64,000 nucleotides of DNA from Phenylobacterium montanum (GTDB taxonomy: Bacteria > Pseudomonadota > Alphaproteobacteria > Caulobacterales > Caulobacteraceae): positions 4,372,501 to 4,436,500 of the forward strand of contig NZ_CP073078.1 of assembly GCF_018135625.1 (NCBI RefSeq). Reading direction: 5' to 3'. Shown in pieces: positions 61,374 to 64,000 of this stretch. The notes under the pieces were generated by a model. The model saw nothing but the letters and a program-made list of their open reading frames with translations. It was not told the DNA's origin and searched no databases. The translations under genes and the position numbers were made by a program. Positions within the stretch are counted from its first letter, which is position 1. Each line of letters begins with the position of its first letter.

Positions 61374-64000
61374 CTACAGCCGGTCGTCGGGAGCCGGGAC
61401 GGGCGGGGCTTCGCGGGGGGTGACGAAGCGGGCCAGGCGGGGCGTCAGCCAGTGCTCGAAATCGTCGATCATCTCGTAGACCACCGGCACCATGACCAGG
61501 GACAGCACGGTCGAGGTCATCAGGCCGCCGATCACCGCCACGGCCATGGGCTGGCGGAATTCCGAGCCCTTGCCGATGGCGAGCGCGGTCGGCGCCATGC
61601 CTGCGGCCATGGCCATGGTGGTCATGATGATCGGGCGGGCGCGCTCGCGGCACGCCTCCATGATCGCCTCGCGCTGGGGCATGCCCTCACGCTCGCGCTC
61701 GATGGCGTATTCGACCAGCAGGATCGAGTTCTTGGCCGCCAGGCCCAGGAGCATCAAGAGGCCGATCAGCGAGGGAATGCTGACCGATTCATGCATGACC
61801 AGGAGGCCCATGAAGGCGCCGCCGATCGCCAGGGGCAGGGCCGACAGGATGGTGATCGGCTTGAAGAAGCTGCGGAAGAGCAGGACCAGCACCGCATAGA
61901 TCATGGAAATGCCGGTCAGGAAGGCCAGGCCCAGCTGGCCGAACAGCTCCATGAACTGCTGGGTCTGGCCGAGGGTTTCCCGCTGCACGCCCGCAGGCAG
62001 GTGCTTCATGATTGGCAGCTTGCCCACCTCCTTCACCCCCTGGCCCAGCTGGGCGCCGCCGGCCAGGTCGGCGTCGATGGCGATGAAGCGTTCGCGGTCG
62101 TAGCGGTAGATCTTGGCCGGGCCGGACTGAAAATCCACGTCGGCCACACTGGATAACGGCGTGGTCCCGCCGCTGGCGGTGGGCAGCTGCAGGTCGCGGA
62201 TCAGCTGGATGTTGGCCCGGTCGGCCTTGGGCAGGCGGATGCGGATCGGGATGCGCCGTTCGCCGTCGGTCAGCTTGGAGACATTGGCGTCGATGTCACC
62301 CACCGTGGCGATGCGCGCGGCGGCGGCGATCGCCTGCGAGGTCACGCCGACGCGTGCGGCTTCGTCCAGCCGTGGCCGGATGGCGATCTCGGGGCCGGTG
62401 GGTGGGTGGGCCGGCCGGGGATCGGCCAGGGTGTGCAGGGTGCGCATCTGACGCTCCAACTCGTCCCCGGCGCGGGCCAGGGCTTCGCCGTTCTGGCTGG
62501 CCAGGATCACCTGCACGTCGGCCGAGCCGAAGCCGCCGCCCTGGAAATTGACCCGGGCGTCGGGGATCGACTTCAGGCTGTCGCGCACCCGGTCCTGGAT
62601 CTGGGTCACCGAAAGGCTGCGCTTGTCCTTCAAGACCCAGGTGGTGGTGCCGCTGGTGACGTCGCCCGAGGCGCCGCCGCCGAAACCCTCGCCGGCGGTC
62701 GAGCCGATCTGGGTGAACACCATCGAGGTTTCGGGCTGCTTCTTCAAAAGCGCCGTCACCTCGCGCGAGACCCGCTCCATGTCGGCGGTGGTCGAGCCCG
62801 GCGGCCCTTGCAGACTGACGAAGATGAAGTTGGGGTTGCCCGGCGGCTGCACCCCGGTGGGCAGCAGCACATTGAGGCCCAGGGATAGGATAAAGATCAC
62901 CCCGCCGGTCAAAGCGGTGACGATCCGGTGCGACAAGGCCCAGTCGAGGGCGCGCTGGTAGACCGGGTTCATCGGCGGCCGCGGGTGCGGATCGGCCGTG
63001 GGCTTGAGGAAATAGGCGGCCAGGAGCGGCGTCAGAAGGCGCGCCACCAGCAGCGAGAACAGCACCGCGACGGCCACGGTGATGCCGAACTCGCGGAAGA
63101 ATTGGCCCGGGATGCTGCCCATGAACGATACCGGCGCGAACACCACCACCACCGTCGCAGTGGTGGCGACGACGGCGAGGCCGATCTGGTCGGCGCCCTC
63201 CATGGCCGCACGATAGGGCCGGGCGCCGGTGAGGACGCGCTTCTGGATATTCTCGATCTCGACGATGGCGTCGTCGACCAGGATGCCGATGACCAGGGTC
63301 AGGGCCAGCAGGGTGACCACGTTCAGGCTGAAGTGCAGCAGGGCCATGACCAAGAAGGTCGGCACCAGCGAGACGGGCATGGCGATGGCGGTGATCAGGG
63401 TCGAGCGCCAGTCGCGCAGGAACAGGAACACCACGATCGAGGCCAGAAGCATGCCCTCCAGCAGGGTGTCCATGGTGGCGTGGAAGCTGGCGCGGGTGTC
63501 GTCGACGCTGGAGATCAGCTTGGTGAACTTCACCTCGGGATGCTCTTTGCCGAGCTTGTCCAGGGCCTTGATCACCCCGTCCTCGACCCGCACGTCGCTG
63601 GCTTCATTGGTCTTGAGGACCTGGAAGCCGATCACCGGCTTGTCGTCCAGCCGGGCGAATCCGCGGATCTCACCCTCGCCGTCGCCGACGTCGGCCACGT
63701 CCGACAGCTTGACGAACTGGCCGCCGACCGTGGGGATGGTCAGCTCGCGCAGGGCCGCGACGGTGGTCGCTGCGCCCAGCACGCGGATGGTCTGCTCGCG
63801 TCCGCCGATATTGGCCCGGCCGCCGGAGGAATCGACGTCGAAACTGGCGAGGGCGGTGTTGAGGGCGGCTGCGGTCAGGCCTCTCGCCGCCATGCGGTCG
63901 GGATCGATGATGACGTTGATCTCGCGGTCGACGCCGCCGACGCGGGAGATCTGGGCCACGCCCTGCTGCTGCTGCAAGGCGCGCGAGACTGTATCGTCGA
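61374..64000 (-). CDS. RND efflux pump inner-membrane subunit (HAE1/AcrB type), partial
   Basis: The C-terminal 875 codons of a proton-driven tripartite multidrug pump; the frame stays open across the right edge (DTVSRALQQQQGVAQ at the boundary), so the N-terminus lies outside. It contains the periplasmic pore-domain pieces INVIIDPDRMAARGLTAAAL, the TM4 double-Asp GILVDDAIVEIENIQKRVLTG, PVSFMGSIPGQFFREFGITV and the second-half TM10 region. The missing start is a window effect, not truncation. Any adaptor gene would lie further right, outside the window. Confidence 0.95.
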   Translation of the reverse strand, partial: DDTVSRALQQQQGVAQISRVGGVDREINVIIDPDRMAARGLTAAALNTALASFDVDSSGGRANIGGREQTIRVLGAATTVAALRELTIPTVGGQFVKLSDVADVGDGEGEIRGFARLDDKPVIGFQVLKTNEASDVRVEDGVIKALDKLGKEHPEVKFTKLISSVDDTRASFHATMDTLLEGMLLASIVVFLFLRDWRSTLITAIAMPVSLVPTFLVMALLHFSLNVVTLLALTLVIGILVDDAIVEIENIQKRVLTGARPYRAAMEGADQIGLAVVATTATVVVVFAPVSFMGSIPGQFFREFGITVAVAVLFSLLVARLLTPLLAAYFLKPTADPHPRPPMNPVYQRALDWALSHRIVTALTGGVIFILSLGLNVLLPTGVQPPGNPNFIFVSLQGPPGSTTADMERVSREVTALLKKQPETSMVFTQIGSTAGEGFGGGASGDVTSGTTTWVLKDKRSLSVTQIQDRVRDSLKSIPDARVNFQGGGFGSADVQVILASQNGEALARAGDELERQMRTLHTLADPRPAHPPTGPEIAIRPRLDEAARVGVTSQAIAAAARIATVGDIDANVSKLTDGERRIPIRIRLPKADRANIQLIRDLQLPTASGGTTPLSSVADVDFQSGPAKIYRYDRERFIAIDADLAGGAQLGQGVKEVGKLPIMKHLPAGVQRETLGQTQQFMELFGQLGLAFLTGISMIYAVLVLLFRSFFKPITILSALPLAIGGAFMGLLVMHESVSIPSLIGLLMLLGLAAKNSILLVEYAIEREREGMPQREAIMEACRERARPIIMTTMAMAAGMAPTALAIGKGSEFRQPMAVAVIGGLMTSTVLSLVMVPVVYEMIDDFEHWLTPRLARFVTPREAPPVPAPDDRL

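Overview
The window is a GC-rich chromosomal segment that looks like an alphaproteobacterium of the Caulobacterales (Caulobacter/Phenylobacterium type). The assignment is inferred. It rests on the coding style, the rsmE-gshA pair with plant-type glutamate-cysteine ligase, metZ-apaG, a long double-domain Dcd, a TTAA-N7-TTAA CtrA-type box and a cluster of GANTC (CcrM) sites. No rRNA, tRNA, CRISPR array, prophage or insertion sequence was recognised.

Layout. 1-8.2 kb: housekeeping and lipid-related genes (long acyl-CoA dehydrogenase, YceI, Sua5/TsaC, FAD-linked 2-hydroxyacid dehydrogenase, YaaA, then an overlapping 3-hydroxybutyrate dehydrogenase/patatin/Nudix operon). 8.2-15 kb: two tandem giant strand-loop-strand (AIDA-type) surface proteins, each with its own copy of the upstream regulatory region and of the downstream terminator. 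Their 3' parts include 296 bp without a single difference. 15-22.7 kb: an accessory, probably catabolic island with a TetR/serine-hydrolase divergent pair, a LuxR-type regulator, a TonB receptor, an acyl-CoA dehydrogenase and an MpaB-like oxygenase. 23-23.8 kb: a Phd/VapC toxin-antitoxin operon with a perfect palindromic operator. 23.8-48.4 kb: core genes (secA, queG, GST, CDF transporter, ubiA, ABC exporter, YcaQ-type glycosylase, ppk2, glycosyltransferase, rsmE, gshA, DUF427, 2OG oxygenase, mtnP, apt, GDCCVxC protein, M16 peptidase with TPR protein, OYE reductase with divergent MerR). 48.4-54.7 kb: orphan AAA ATPase, small membrane protein, dcd, metZ-apaG, comM, small secreted protein. 54.7-64 kb: a degenerate histidine kinase-receiver gene behind a CtrA/GANTC-rich promoter, a large catalase/cyclooxygenase-like fusion, a MarR-MFS operon, and an RND pump that runs off the right edge.

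The most remarkable gene is 56681-59323. A catalase-related haem domain (as in coral allene oxide synthase) is fused to a domain that aligns with animal prostaglandin H synthases through the Tyr385/His388 region. The architecture suggests a two-step oxylipin-forming enzyme: the C-terminal domain would make a fatty-acid hydroperoxide and the N-terminal domain would convert it. The usual distal histidine of the cyclooxygenase peroxidase site appears to be aspartate. Several regulator/target pairs carry visible operators: MerR/OYE, MarR/MFS, Phd/VapC and TetR/esterase.
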